Part shown: piece by piece, positions 19,723 to 29,185 of the stretch
Numbering within the stretch: the stretch's first letter is position 1
Layout of the letters: each line of letters begins with the position of its first letter
DNA from: Sulfurospirillum sp.
GTDB taxonomy: Bacteria > Campylobacterota > Campylobacteria > Campylobacterales > QNZT01
Assembly (NCBI GenBank): GCA_024762875.1
Contig: JANTGR010000007.1
Coordinates: forward strand, 1-33,440
Length of the DNA stretch: 33,440 nucleotides
Direction: 5' to 3'
Position numbers and translations under genes: made by a program
The notes under the pieces: model-generated
The model's input: the letters and a program-made list of their open reading frames with translations, nothing else
What the model was told of the DNA's origin: nothing
Databases searched by the model: none

Positions 19723-20577
19723 TTGAAGAAAAATATCGAACAAGTAAAAGTTCTCCTGGATGCACTTCCTTATATCAAAAAATATAGTGGAGAAATATTT
19801 GTCATCAAATATGGCGGCTCCGCACAAAACGATCCTCTTCTTAAAGATAAAGTAGCACAAGATATTTTGCTGATGTTTTTGATGGGTATCAAGCCCGTTA
19901 TCGTTCATGGTGGTGGCAATAAGATATCCAACTTGCTGGAAAAACTGGATATAAAGAGTCATTTTATCGATGGGCTTAGGGTCACAGATGAAGCAACAAT
20001 GGAAGTCGTTGAGATGGTCTTGTCAGGCAATATCAACAGTGAAATCACTGCCCTGATCAATCAACACGGTGCCAAAGCACTGGGTATAAGCGGCAAAGAT
20101 GCCAACTTTATCACAGCCAAACCGGTTGATATCGATAAATACGGTTTGGTGGGAGATATCATTTCAGTTGATGAAGGGGTAATCAATAAGATTCTTGCAG
20201 AAAATTTTATCCCGGTTATCGCACCTATTGCAGCAGCAGTAGATGGAAAAAATCACCCAGGTTATAATATCAATGCTGACTTGGCAGCCAGTAAAATAGC
20301 AGCAAGTTTAGGGGCTAGAAAAATCATATTTATGACAGATACACCAGGCGTGATGGATAAGGAGAAAAACTTTTTATCCACGCTTTGTGAGAGTGAAATC
20401 AATGCCTTAAAACTTGAAGGTACGATTGCCGGAGGTATGATTCCAAAAGTCAATGCATGTATCGAAGCTATTGAGGGAGGTGTAGCTAAAGCACATATTA
20501 TCGACGGACGTGTAGAACATGCACTGCTTTTGGAAGTCTTCACCAGTGAGGGTATAGGAACGGTGATCAAGCAATGA
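19723..20577 (+). CDS. argB: acetylglutamate kinase (TTG start)
   Basis: VIKYGGSAQNDPLLKDKVAQDILLM, IVHGGGNKIS, GGMIPKVNACIEAIEGG. Confidence 0.96.
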   Translation: MKKNIEQVKVLLDALPYIKKYSGEIFVIKYGGSAQNDPLLKDKVAQDILLMFLMGIKPVIVHGGGNKISNLLEKLDIKSHFIDGLRVTDEATMEVVEMVLSGNINSEITALINQHGAKALGISGKDANFITAKPVDIDKYGLVGDIISVDEGVINKILAENFIPVIAPIAAAVDGKNHPGYNINADLAASKIAASLGARKIIFMTDTPGVMDKEKNFLSTLCESEINALKLEGTIAGGMIPKVNACIEAIEGGVAKAHIIDGRVEHALLLEVFTSEGIGTVIKQ

Positions 20578-20870
20578 AAAAAGGAGGTGCAGTGCTGGAA
20601 GACAATAGAAGAGATATTACATTGAGACAATGTGAGGCCATCATCCAGGAGGGTTTAGATGCAATGTATAAAGCGGATCGTGCTCTTTCTATCATCCACG
20701 ATATGTCGCTTTACAGCCAAAAATATAAAGACTTTGAAGCATACTGTGAAGATAAATGGGATATCGGTCAAAAACACCAGTATGTCTTTATACAGGGTAA
20801 ATCCCGCAAACCTGCTTTGCTATTACCACAAAACAACATAATAAGGAGAAAATATGAGTCAAACAAATGA
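20574..20870 (+). CDS. hypothetical small protein between argB and arginine kinase
   Basis: 98 aa ORF; ATGA overlap with argB and 17-nt overlap with next gene. Confidence 0.65.
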   Translation: MKKGGAVLEDNRRDITLRQCEAIIQEGLDAMYKADRALSIIHDMSLYSQKYKDFEAYCEDKWDIGQKHQYVFIQGKSRKPALLLPQNNIIRRKYESNK

Positions 20871-21894
20871 GTTTCCAAACCTGCCGGCAGATTGTAAATC
20901 TATGCTATGCAAGTATCTAACAAAAGAGGTTTTTGAGGCACTAAAAGATAAAAAGACCAGCAATGGCTTTACTTTGGCAGATGCTATCAACTCAGGTGTC
21001 AAAAATATCGACAGCGGCATTGGTGTTTATGCCGGTGATGTAGAGTCTTATGATCTTTTTGCACCGCTTTTTGATCCTATCATCAAAGAGTATCATGGCT
21101 TTTCGGCAACAGACAAACATGTCAGTAATCTCAACCCGGATGATCTCATCGCCCCAAATCCTGATCCTGATGGAAAATATATCATCTCTACAAGAATCCG
21201 TGTGGGGAGAAATGTAGATAATATGCCTTTAGGCCCAGCTATCACAAAAGAGCAGAGAAACAAGGTAGAAAAAGATGTTTCAGAAGCACTCATGGCGATG
21301 ACTGGAGAGTTGGCGGGCAGCTATTATCCTCTCAATGGGATGAGTGAAGAGGTCAGTGCAAAACTCATCGCTGATCATTTTCTATTTAAAGCGGGAGATA
21401 GATTTTTGGAGGCTGCAGGACTAAATCGTGACTGGCCCGAAGGAAGAGGAATCTATCATAATGATGATAAAACATTTCTTGTCTGGATCAATGAAGAAGA
21501 TCAATTGCGTATCATATCCATGCAAATGGGTGGCGATATCAAAGAGGTATTTAGCAGATTGATGACTGCTATCAAAGAGATAGAAAAAAAGGTACCATTT
21601 TCATTTACTGATCATCTCGGTTATATCACCAGTTGTCCTACAAATCTAGGAACAGCGATGAGAGCGAGTGTGCATATCGCTTTGCCAAAACTGGCAGAAG
21701 ATATGGAAACTTTTAAAGCTATCACCGATAAATATCATTTGCAAATTCGCGGCATCCATGGAGAACATTCAGAGAGTGAAGGCGGCGTCTATGATATCAG
21801 CAACAGAAGAAGACTGGGAGTCACTGAAGTACAGTGTGTACAAGATATGTATGACGGTGTCGTCGCACTGATTAAAAAAGAGCAATCACTGTAG
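20854..21894 (+). CDS. ATP:guanido phosphotransferase (arginine kinase-like)
   Basis: 346 aa; SGIGVYAGDVESYDLFAPLFDPIIKEYHG, ISTRIRVGRN, active-site loop CPTNLGTAMRASVHI, RGIHGEHSES. Confidence 0.95.
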   Translation: MSQTNEFPNLPADCKSMLCKYLTKEVFEALKDKKTSNGFTLADAINSGVKNIDSGIGVYAGDVESYDLFAPLFDPIIKEYHGFSATDKHVSNLNPDDLIAPNPDPDGKYIISTRIRVGRNVDNMPLGPAITKEQRNKVEKDVSEALMAMTGELAGSYYPLNGMSEEVSAKLIADHFLFKAGDRFLEAAGLNRDWPEGRGIYHNDDKTFLVWINEEDQLRIISMQMGGDIKEVFSRLMTAIKEIEKKVPFSFTDHLGYITSCPTNLGTAMRASVHIALPKLAEDMETFKAITDKYHLQIRGIHGEHSESEGGVYDISNRRRLGVTEVQCVQDMYDGVVALIKKEQSL

Positions 21895-21904
21895 CTCGCA
21901 CCAA

Positions 21905-21920
21905 GGAGGTTTCAACCTCC
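21905..21920. terminator. hairpin between convergent genes (possible terminator)
   Basis: GGAGGTT-TC-AACCTCC between the kinase stop and the DUF2628-like stop; no strong T run. Confidence 0.4.
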
Positions 21921-22403
21921 AAAGTGTTGAATCCCCGGTGACAAACTGGCTATCATGATAGAGGTATAGATAAATCCTGCCCAAGCGATAACATGTATGA
22001 CTATAGCAAGCCATATCGCCCATTGATTGACACCTCCGACGGTGCGAAGGGCTTGTAGTTGTTCCTCTTTTGTGCTTAAGTTTTCTTCGACCTGTGCCAA
22101 GGTCTTTTTATAGCGTTTATAGACAAAATATGGCAAGATACCACCAGAAGCCACCCACATGATAAGCCCCATGAAAGGAATCATACCCACGATAGCAAAC
22201 AGCAGAAAATAGACCAAAGCTTCAAGATACAATTTGCGATAAAGAAGATAAAATATACCGCCAAACATCGCCCACCAGGACCAATGCCACTGAAACTGAT
22301 CTACACCGGCTGCAGCATACTTGGCAAAGGCCTCTTCATAATACTGCTCTGACTTCTCTTTGTTGATATAAGCACGTATTGCTTCTGATTGTTCAAGATT
22401 CAT
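21912..22403 (-). CDS. DUF2628-like membrane protein
   Basis: 163 aa; WHWSWWAMFGGIFYLLYRKLYLEALVYF. Confidence 0.75.
   Translation of the reverse strand: MNLEQSEAIRAYINKEKSEQYYEEAFAKYAAAGVDQFQWHWSWWAMFGGIFYLLYRKLYLEALVYFLLFAIVGMIPFMGLIMWVASGGILPYFVYKRYKKTLAQVEENLSTKEEQLQALRTVGGVNQWAIWLAIVIHVIAWAGFIYTSIMIASLSPGIQHFGG
21951..21960. repeat. TATCATGATA iterated palindrome
   Basis: Exact; CTATCATGATAG; DUF2628-like CDS, read IMI. Confidence 0.95.
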
Positions 22404-22852
22404 GATGACTCCTTTTTAAAATCTTTTTCCCAAAAAAACTCTATCCAGTCATGCGCTTCATGCAGTGCAAAGTCAGCTTGCAGTCGTGCACTTTGTTTAT
22501 AAAATAAAGCAGCTATTTTTATCTCAATATCCGGATAACATCTTTTAACAGCTTCGACAACTTCCTGCATGGTCTGTCCGCTGTCTATGATATCGTCCAG
22601 CAGCAGAACTCTTTTAGTATTGCTGAGGTCGGGGATATTGAATATATCACAGTTTTCACCACGTTTTTGTCCCTCATAGAGAATGGAGTTGATAGTCAAA
22701 AGATGGCGATTATCCGTAGCACTTGCATAGGCATGCCCCAGTGTCAATCCTCCACGCGCTATAGCGATGATGGCATCTGCGGGGTAACCCGCCGTCATCT
22801 TCACAAGGGCTTTGACATCGGTAACAAATGTTTCGTATGGATAGTAGGTCAT
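22400..22852 (-). CDS. phosphoribosyltransferase
   Basis: PRPP loop VLLLDDIIDSGQTM; DAIIAIARGGLTLGH. Confidence 0.88.
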   Translation of the reverse strand: MTYYPYETFVTDVKALVKMTAGYPADAIIAIARGGLTLGHAYASATDNRHLLTINSILYEGQKRGENCDIFNIPDLSNTKRVLLLDDIIDSGQTMQEVVEAVKRCYPDIEIKIAALFYKQSARLQADFALHEAHDWIEFFWEKDFKKESS

Positions 22853-22893
22853 CTTTTTCCTGTGTCACTTTGTTTTTGTACTATTTTAGCATA

Positions 22894-22903
22894 TATCATG
22901 ATA
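22894..22903. repeat. TATCATGATA iterated palindrome
   Basis: Exact; supplies the MATE stop codon (TTA TCA TGA). Confidence 0.95.
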
Positions 22904-24185
22904 ATCTTCTCCCCGCTTTCCAAAACATCCAGCTCTGGATCAGGGTGCGGAAAAGAAAAAAGAGGACAAAAGATCCCCACAATGCCCAGTTGTAGTCGAT
23001 AGTTTTACTCATATGAAAAACAGCCAAAAAAAGAGCCATAGAGAGAAGAACAGCATCACGCATCGCTTTGGAAGCAGTCATCCCGATAAATATACCATCC
23101 CAGATAAAAGCACCAAAAGAGAGAACAGGCATCAGTGAAACCAGCCACATATAGGGCAATGCTGCTGTGATAAGCGCTTCTTGATTGGTATAAAGATGCA
23201 GGATACGCTCACCTGCCAATCCATAAACCAAAGAAAACAAAAGAGCAAAACCCGCACCCCAGTAAAAGCTGAATTTGACAGCTTTGTCAAACAATACCCA
23301 CTCTTTTGCACCATAGTATCTGCCAGCCAGGCTCTCTGCTGCATTGGCAAAGCCGTCAACAGCAAATGACATCCAGATGAGAAACTGCAGCAGCAGCACC
23401 ATAACAGCCAGTGTTGATTCACTATGTTTTGCTGATTGGGAATAAAAATATGCCAAAACAAAAGTCAGTGCCAACGTGCGGATAAAGATATCTTTATTGA
23501 CATGGAAAAAACGCAGAATTTTTGCTTTTTCAAAGCTTTCATGATAAGAGATAAACTGTAAGATAACATGATACCTCCTTATCATGATAACACCAAAAAC
23601 GACACCTGCATACTGTGCTATGAGTGTGCCGTAAGCTGCCCCTTCTATACCCATATGCAGATGATTGACAAAATAAACACTGAAGAGAATGTTGATGATA
23701 TTGATAAAGAGTGTCATCAAAAGTGGTATGATGGCATTTTGCAGACCAAAAAACCACCCCATGAGTGCAAATTGCAGCAGCACGGCAGGAGCTGTCATGA
23801 TACGAATGTGAAAATAGGCATCCACTTTTGCAGCATAGGCATCATCGATATTCATCAGATAAGAGGCAAGCGAGAGAATCGGGGTTTGAAACACAATGAG
23901 CACCAAAGCGATAAACAAGGCTATCATGATAGCACGGGAGAGCGTATTTGCGATGAGTTTATCATCTTGGTCTCCATAGGCCTGTGCTGTGATACCCGTT
24001 GTGCCCATGCGTAAAAACCCAAAACTCCCATACAAAAAGACAAAGATCATCGCCCCGGATCCCAGTGCCGCCAGATGTGAGACAGATAGATGCCCCATCA
24101 GCATCGTGTCCACAGCAGAGATAAGCGGGACGGAGATGTTTGAGATGATATTTGGGATAGCAAGGCGAAGGATTTGGCGGTTCAT
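22896..24185 (-). CDS. MATE family efflux transporter
   Basis: 429 aa, about 12 TM; IPNIISNISVPLISAVDTMLMGHLS. Confidence 0.93.
   Translation of the reverse strand: MNRQILRLAIPNIISNISVPLISAVDTMLMGHLSVSHLAALGSGAMIFVFLYGSFGFLRMGTTGITAQAYGDQDDKLIANTLSRAIMIALFIALVLIVFQTPILSLASYLMNIDDAYAAKVDAYFHIRIMTAPAVLLQFALMGWFFGLQNAIIPLLMTLFINIINILFSVYFVNHLHMGIEGAAYGTLIAQYAGVVFGVIMIRRYHVILQFISYHESFEKAKILRFFHVNKDIFIRTLALTFVLAYFYSQSAKHSESTLAVMVLLLQFLIWMSFAVDGFANAAESLAGRYYGAKEWVLFDKAVKFSFYWGAGFALLFSLVYGLAGERILHLYTNQEALITAALPYMWLVSLMPVLSFGAFIWDGIFIGMTASKAMRDAVLLSMALFLAVFHMSKTIDYNWALWGSFVLFFLFRTLIQSWMFWKAGRRLS
23580..23589. repeat. TATCATGATA iterated palindrome
   Basis: Exact; TTATCATGATAA; MATE CDS, read IMI. 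Confidence 0.95.
23922..23931. repeat. TATCATGATA iterated palindrome
   Basis: Exact; GCTATCATGATAGC; MATE CDS, read IMI. Confidence 0.95.
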
Positions 24186-24208
24186 ATGGTATTTCCTCTG
24201 TTTATAGC

Positions 24209-24218
24209 TATCATGATA
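24209..24218. repeat. TATCATGATA iterated palindrome
   Basis: Exact; GCTATCATGATAGC; MATE 5' region. Confidence 0.95.
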
Positions 24219-24233
24219 GCCTAATTAGGCTAT
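24216..24233. repeat. 18-bp perfect palindrome overlapping the TATCATGATA element
   Basis: ATAGCCTAATTAGGCTAT. Confidence 0.9.
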
Positions 24234-24300
24234 GGAAGAGGATTTCAAGATTTACCAAGCTTATATCAGCTTAGCTCTTTTTCAATGACAAATCATCATC

Positions 24301-24735
24301 TTATTTTTCAGCTGCCTTTGTCGTGATCATATCCATCGCTTTGCGCATCTTTTTTATCATTTTACAATCTTTCAGTTGGAAATTTTCGCTCCATTTTTGT
24401 GGGTCTCTATAGACTATTTTAGTGACATTTCCTACACGAAATACCAAGACTTTCATCGGCAAATCAAGCGCAGTAAGCGGGTCTTTTTGCATCAGTTTTG
24501 TGCCTAGTTTGGGGTTGCCAAAGAGAATGACTTTGGTAGGAGTAAGTGCCAAGCCTGCTTTATCTGCTCCTTTTTTGTGGTCTATGATACTAAAGACACC
24601 CAAGCCCTTTTTTGCTTCAACGATATGTTCTATCTTTGTGATAGTGTCATCCACGCTAAGCGCACTATCTTTGATGATCAAATCCGACGCGGCTAACGGC
24701 AACACCGCCAATACGATAAATAATAACTTTATCAT
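24301..24735 (-). CDS. DUF302 family protein
   Basis: 144 aa with signal peptide; VVEAKKGLGVFSIIDHKKGADKAGL-type N-terminus, LFGNPKLGTKLMQKDPLTALDLPMKVLVF. Confidence 0.85.
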   Translation of the reverse strand: MIKLLFIVLAVLPLAASDLIIKDSALSVDDTITKIEHIVEAKKGLGVFSIIDHKKGADKAGLALTPTKVILFGNPKLGTKLMQKDPLTALDLPMKVLVFRVGNVTKIVYRDPQKWSENFQLKDCKMIKKMRKAMDMITTKAAEK

Positions 24736-24739
24736 GATA
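24730..24739. repeat. TATCATGATA iterated palindrome
   Basis: Exact; TTATCATGATAA; contains dapF stop and DUF302 start. Confidence 0.95.
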
Positions 24740-25493
24740 ACGCCTCTACTTCGATACTGGCTTCAAATACTTTTGCAACTTTACCTTTGAAAAATATCTC
24801 TCCATCACGGATAGACAGTGTCAGCTCCTCTTTGCTTGTAGGATAGACTTTGGTGACATCCGGTACATCGCCATTTTGATTGGCAGCATAAAAACAGGCT
24901 GCCATTCCAGTGCCGCAGGCCAGAGTTTCATCTTCGACTCCTCGCTCATAGGTACGCACATAGAGCTCTTTTGTTTCCGGATCAATTTTGACAAAATTGA
25001 CATTGGCATTGTAGTTGTTGCGCATCTGCCTTGCCATATCTTTGTCATAGACATTCAAATCATCCACAAAAGTCACAAGATGTGGTACACCTGTATCATA
25101 GAGACTCCACTTCAGCCCTTCGGCGACGATGAGCTTATCAAGGATTTTTGGCTTTGTCAGCTTGACTTCTGCATTATCGCCTGTCACGGTTGATTCTATC
25201 ACACCTGCTATCGTGAGAAACTTCATCTCATTGCCAGCCAGAGCATTTGTATAGGCATAGTGTGCAGCAGCGCGAGAGCCATTGCCGCACATCTCTGCAT
25301 CGCTTCCATCGGAGTTGTAAAACTGCCACTCAAAATCATATGCCTGATGTGGCAGTAAAACGATCAACCCATCTGCACCAATACCCTTTTGACGGTGGCA
25401 GAGCTGTTTGGCAAGTTCATTTCTCGGCTCATTGAGAAAGGTATGAAAGATGACAAAGTCATTACCGCTGGCATTGTACTTGGTGATTTGCAT
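24732..25493 (-). CDS. dapF: diaminopimelate epimerase
   Basis: KYNASGNDFVIFH, AEMCGNGSRAAAHYA, ERGVEDETLACGTGMAA. Confidence 0.97.
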   Translation of the reverse strand: MQITKYNASGNDFVIFHTFLNEPRNELAKQLCHRQKGIGADGLIVLLPHQAYDFEWQFYNSDGSDAEMCGNGSRAAAHYAYTNALAGNEMKFLTIAGVIESTVTGDNAEVKLTKPKILDKLIVAEGLKWSLYDTGVPHLVTFVDDLNVYDKDMARQMRNNYNANVNFVKIDPETKELYVRTYERGVEDETLACGTGMAACFYAANQNGDVPDVTKVYPTSKEELTLSIRDGEIFFKGKVAKVFEASIEVEALS

Positions 25494-25580
25494 GCTGTTT
25501 CCTTGGTATGGTTTTTCTTATTTTATCAAAAGATCTTAAAGAGTGGGATTGCCAAAAAGAGGATGGTGCCTGGACATGGT

Positions 25581-26927
25581 CTATTTATTTATCACAAATG
25601 TCTTTAGTTTATAGGACTCTTGCAGAAGCTGCATTTCTATGCGATGCTGATGCAGCTCTTTTTGTGCCTGCAGCAGGTTCATCTCGCGGGTATTGAGTGT
25701 CATCAAATTGCTGCTTCCAAGTGCAAAGCGTTTTTCTTCAGCCTCTTTTATCTTTTGTAAAAGTGCCACTTTTTCGGCAGTATAGTGTAATCTTGTCTTG
25801 ATACTTGAAAGCGAATTGAGGATTTTTGACAGATCCGTCTTTATATAACTTAACTTTTGTTTCCACTCGCTTCCCAGAGCCAAAAGTTTTGTGTGTATCT
25901 GTGCATTTTTAGCCTCTGCTTTTTTCTGGCCGATTGCATAGGAAAGGTCCAGTGAAAGCTTGTACCCCTCTTTGTAGACAAAATCATAATTTCCCACAGC
26001 ACCAAGGTTAAGCGTTGGATACTGCATCAGTTTAATATTTTGTTTTTGCTCTAAAAGCTGCTTTTTACGTAACTGCAATATTTTCAGATCAGGTCTGTTT
26101 ACTTTGGCAGTTTCTAAAGCATCTTGCAGTGTTGGGATAGTTGTTTCTTTTTTATTGAATGTCGGAAGTATATATTTTTCAAAAAATTTTTTGCGTGTTG
26201 TATTGAGATAGTAGAGAAATGTTGCAAGTCTGTTTTCGTACTTTTCTCTAGCAAGTACGACACGTTTTTGTGCATCCAAAATGACACTATCTTGCTCAAT
26301 CAGTGTAATGGGAGCAAACAAACCTTCTTTGATTTTTGTTGCGATAAAATTTTTTTGTTTATGTAAGTGCTCTAAAAATGTCTCTTCTGTCTCCAGCAGT
26401 ATTTTAGCTCCCAGCAGTTGATAATAGACACTGAATGTCTCATACAGTATCTGCTGCTGTTTTTGTAAACTTCCCAGTGCGGACTTATCAGCTTCGAGGT
26501 TTGAAAGATCAGCATATAAACGATCTTTATTACTTTGCATCAAAAGTTCAATCAGTGGAACTTTTATCCCCATAAGAAGTTCTCCATCTGCTGAAGTTTT
26601 GATATTGTTATACTCTTGTGTTCCTTTTGCGCGGCGATAGTCGGTTTTCAATTCTATACCGTTATAGAGTTTTTTGCTGAGACCTGCTTGCTCATACGCT
26701 GCTTTGGAGATAGCAAACTCTTTATTTTCTGCCTTGGCATGCGCTTTGATATCAAATGCACCCTGCGCATAAAGTGCGCTTTGTCTATCAACAAGTTCTT
26801 GTTGTCTGGCAAGGATGATGTGTGGATTATTATCGTTTAAATATCCAAATATATCTTCTGTTGTAAAAATCTCTTGTGCCGATGAGAGTGTTGCTGCAAA
26901 CAATAATAACGTGAACTTTTTTTGCAT
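25581..26927 (-). CDS. TolC family outer membrane efflux protein
   Basis: 448 aa, signal peptide, two alpha-helical repeats typical of OEP family. Confidence 0.85.
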   Translation of the reverse strand: MQKKFTLLLFAATLSSAQEIFTTEDIFGYLNDNNPHIILARQQELVDRQSALYAQGAFDIKAHAKAENKEFAISKAAYEQAGLSKKLYNGIELKTDYRRAKGTQEYNNIKTSADGELLMGIKVPLIELLMQSNKDRLYADLSNLEADKSALGSLQKQQQILYETFSVYYQLLGAKILLETEETFLEHLHKQKNFIATKIKEGLFAPITLIEQDSVILDAQKRVVLAREKYENRLATFLYYLNTTRKKFFEKYILPTFNKKETTIPTLQDALETAKVNRPDLKILQLRKKQLLEQKQNIKLMQYPTLNLGAVGNYDFVYKEGYKLSLDLSYAIGQKKAEAKNAQIHTKLLALGSEWKQKLSYIKTDLSKILNSLSSIKTRLHYTAEKVALLQKIKEAEEKRFALGSSNLMTLNTREMNLLQAQKELHQHRIEMQLLQESYKLKTFVINK

Positions 26928-28207
26928 TAAAACTTCTTTTTGTCAGGTGTGATCATTTGCGGAGGAGCAGCTTGCATCAAACGCCATATCTGATACCATA
27001 CGGGTACAGTTTCCAACTGTACCCACACAGAAGCCTGTGTACCAATACGAAGAATTTCCGGATTTGGCCACGGTTCTTCGTTGGGATCTGCAGTGACATA
27101 AGCGTAGTAAAATCCTTTTTCATGACTGGTATTTTCAACCCTGGTAATGACACCACCGTATGAACCATAAGTGATCTTTGGCCAGCCGCTTACCTGAAAA
27201 GCCGGCCAGCCATAAAACATGATACGCACTTTGAGCCCCGGTTTGATAAGAGGCATATTGAAATCAGAAACCTTGATACGCAGTGTCTCTTTGGTGACTT
27301 TTGGTGCAAACAGTACAAGCGGTTCACCTTGTTTGATAAATCTGTTTAAGTCATTTTGTAAAATTTTGACAACATGTCCATCTTTTTGTGCAATGACATG
27401 CGCATTTTGGTATTGGTTTATTGCGCGTTGCAATGCATTTTTCTTTTGTTTGAGCTGATAGATACTGTTTTGAATAAGCAGCAATGCATTTTTTTGATCA
27501 GTGATGGTATTGTGCGTTGTATTGACAAATTGCTGACGCTTTGCTTTTAACAGTTTGATTGTATCTTGTTGGGTTTTGATAGAAAGCACATTTTTATCAA
27601 GTTCTATTTTGGATTTGGTACATCTGTTTTGACTAAGTTCATACTTTCTAAATGACTCAATCCCATCATCATACAGGGACTTGATACGGCGGCAGTTATT
27701 TTGCGCTGTTTGATTTTGCTGTTTGAGCGTTTTGTGTTCTAGTTTCAATGTATCAAGCTTGTTTTGCAACTGTTTTTGCTCTGTATCAAAACGCTCCAGC
27801 CCCAGGCTGTAGTTTGCTTCTGAGCGTTTGATATTCTCTTGAAAATTGGCATACTGAAGATTTCTGTTTTTTAATTCTTGCATGGTGGTATTGTAATCTT
27901 GCTGCATACGTTTTAAAAATTCTTTGTCCAGATCTCTCATCTGCAAAATAGAGTCACCTTTTTTAACAAATCCGCTCTCTTTTGCCAAAAAGGTCTCGAT
28001 ATAACCACTGATCGGTGCGTTGATAGTATATTGTCGTTCTGATGGCTCGTAGGCTGTTAATGTACCTTGCCCGTGAACAGTCTGTTTCCAGGGTAAAAAG
28101 AGTAGCAAAAAGAGTGCGATCAGTATCAAAAAAGTGATTACCCACACTCTTTTGATAAACGCTTGTGGTTCAGAGATTGTGACTGATTTGAAGTGAAAAT
28201 TATCCAT
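26927..28207 (-). CDS. HlyD-like membrane fusion protein
   Basis: N-terminal TM, lipoyl-like INAPISGYIETFLAKESGFVKKGD, coiled coil, DGHVVKIL. Confidence 0.88.
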   Translation of the reverse strand: MDNFHFKSVTISEPQAFIKRVWVITFLILIALFLLLFLPWKQTVHGQGTLTAYEPSERQYTINAPISGYIETFLAKESGFVKKGDSILQMRDLDKEFLKRMQQDYNTTMQELKNRNLQYANFQENIKRSEANYSLGLERFDTEQKQLQNKLDTLKLEHKTLKQQNQTAQNNCRRIKSLYDDGIESFRKYELSQNRCTKSKIELDKNVLSIKTQQDTIKLLKAKRQQFVNTTHNTITDQKNALLLIQNSIYQLKQKKNALQRAINQYQNAHVIAQKDGHVVKILQNDLNRFIKQGEPLVLFAPKVTKETLRIKVSDFNMPLIKPGLKVRIMFYGWPAFQVSGWPKITYGSYGGVITRVENTSHEKGFYYAYVTADPNEEPWPNPEILRIGTQASVWVQLETVPVWYQIWRLMQAAPPQMITPDKKKF

Positions 28208-29156
28208 GTGGTTTCTCTTTGAGGGTAGTTGAGAGTTTTTCTACTTTATAAAGTCCTTCGAGTATTTCATACATATAATCAATCTGTTTTACAAATGTTT
28301 TCAATGCACTTGTCATGGTCACAACGATAATCTCTGATGCAACAAACTCTCCAACAGGTAATTTTCCTTCAATCACCAGATATCCGCCAACCAGGAGAAA
28401 AAAGATAAAAATAGTCCCTTCCATCACAAAGGTAGTAATCAGTTGGCGTATGATGATTGTAAACATGGTTATTCTTGCTTCAACATAATGATAAAGATGA
28501 TTGTCCAACTCTTCTAAAATACGCTTTTCTTCGCGCGAGTCATAAGGAATATGCTGCAGATAGTAAATGGAAGCATGTTTGACATCAGATCTTTCAATCG
28601 CACTTTTAATACCGTTTTTACCGGTTAGATAGATCAGAACACCAAAAAAAAGAAAAAAGAAAAGTCCCATACTAAACAGATAAGGATCGAAAGCCAGTAA
28701 AAGCAGTAAACTGACTGTAGTCTTGAGTAGCACGCTTGTGCCGTCAAGCAAAAGAACCGGAAATACTTTTTGAATAGAAATGATATCAAAAAAGTAGTTC
28801 ATATACTTGTCAATATCTGGATTGATATCACTTTTTTTACGTAGTTTAAGCGCTTTTTTTGCTATGTCGATAGAGGCTTTGACAAAAAGTTTTTGTTGAA
28901 ATTTTTCGACAATATACTGTTCGATAAACTGCAGTATAATCAAAAATATAAAAACAGTGATAATCATAATCCCAAGTGTCATGATAGAAATTGCAGTATG
29001 CGCTAAAACACTGTTAATGATAAATACAGATGCCAGAGGAATGGCAAGTACAAATAAAGCTTCAATTATAGAGAAATACAGCAGATACAGAAGCATGTTT
29101 TTATCACTTTTAACCAGTGACAACAGTGTTGAAAGTAGTTTTCTTTTTGAAATCAT
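28200..29156 (-). CDS. ABC exporter transmembrane domain protein lacking an ATPase domain
   Basis: 318 aa, multiple TM helices like T1SS ABC membrane domains; no Walker A/B or LSGGQ. Confidence 0.7.
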   Translation of the reverse strand: MISKRKLLSTLLSLVKSDKNMLLYLLYFSIIEALFVLAIPLASVFIINSVLAHTAISIMTLGIMIITVFIFLIILQFIEQYIVEKFQQKLFVKASIDIAKKALKLRKKSDINPDIDKYMNYFFDIISIQKVFPVLLLDGTSVLLKTTVSLLLLLAFDPYLFSMGLFFFLFFGVLIYLTGKNGIKSAIERSDVKHASIYYLQHIPYDSREEKRILEELDNHLYHYVEARITMFTIIIRQLITTFVMEGTIFIFFLLVGGYLVIEGKLPVGEFVASEIIVVTMTSALKTFVKQIDYMYEILEGLYKVEKLSTTLKEKPHG

Positions 29157-29185
29157 TTCTAAGTTACCTTATTAGCCTGTGCGGG

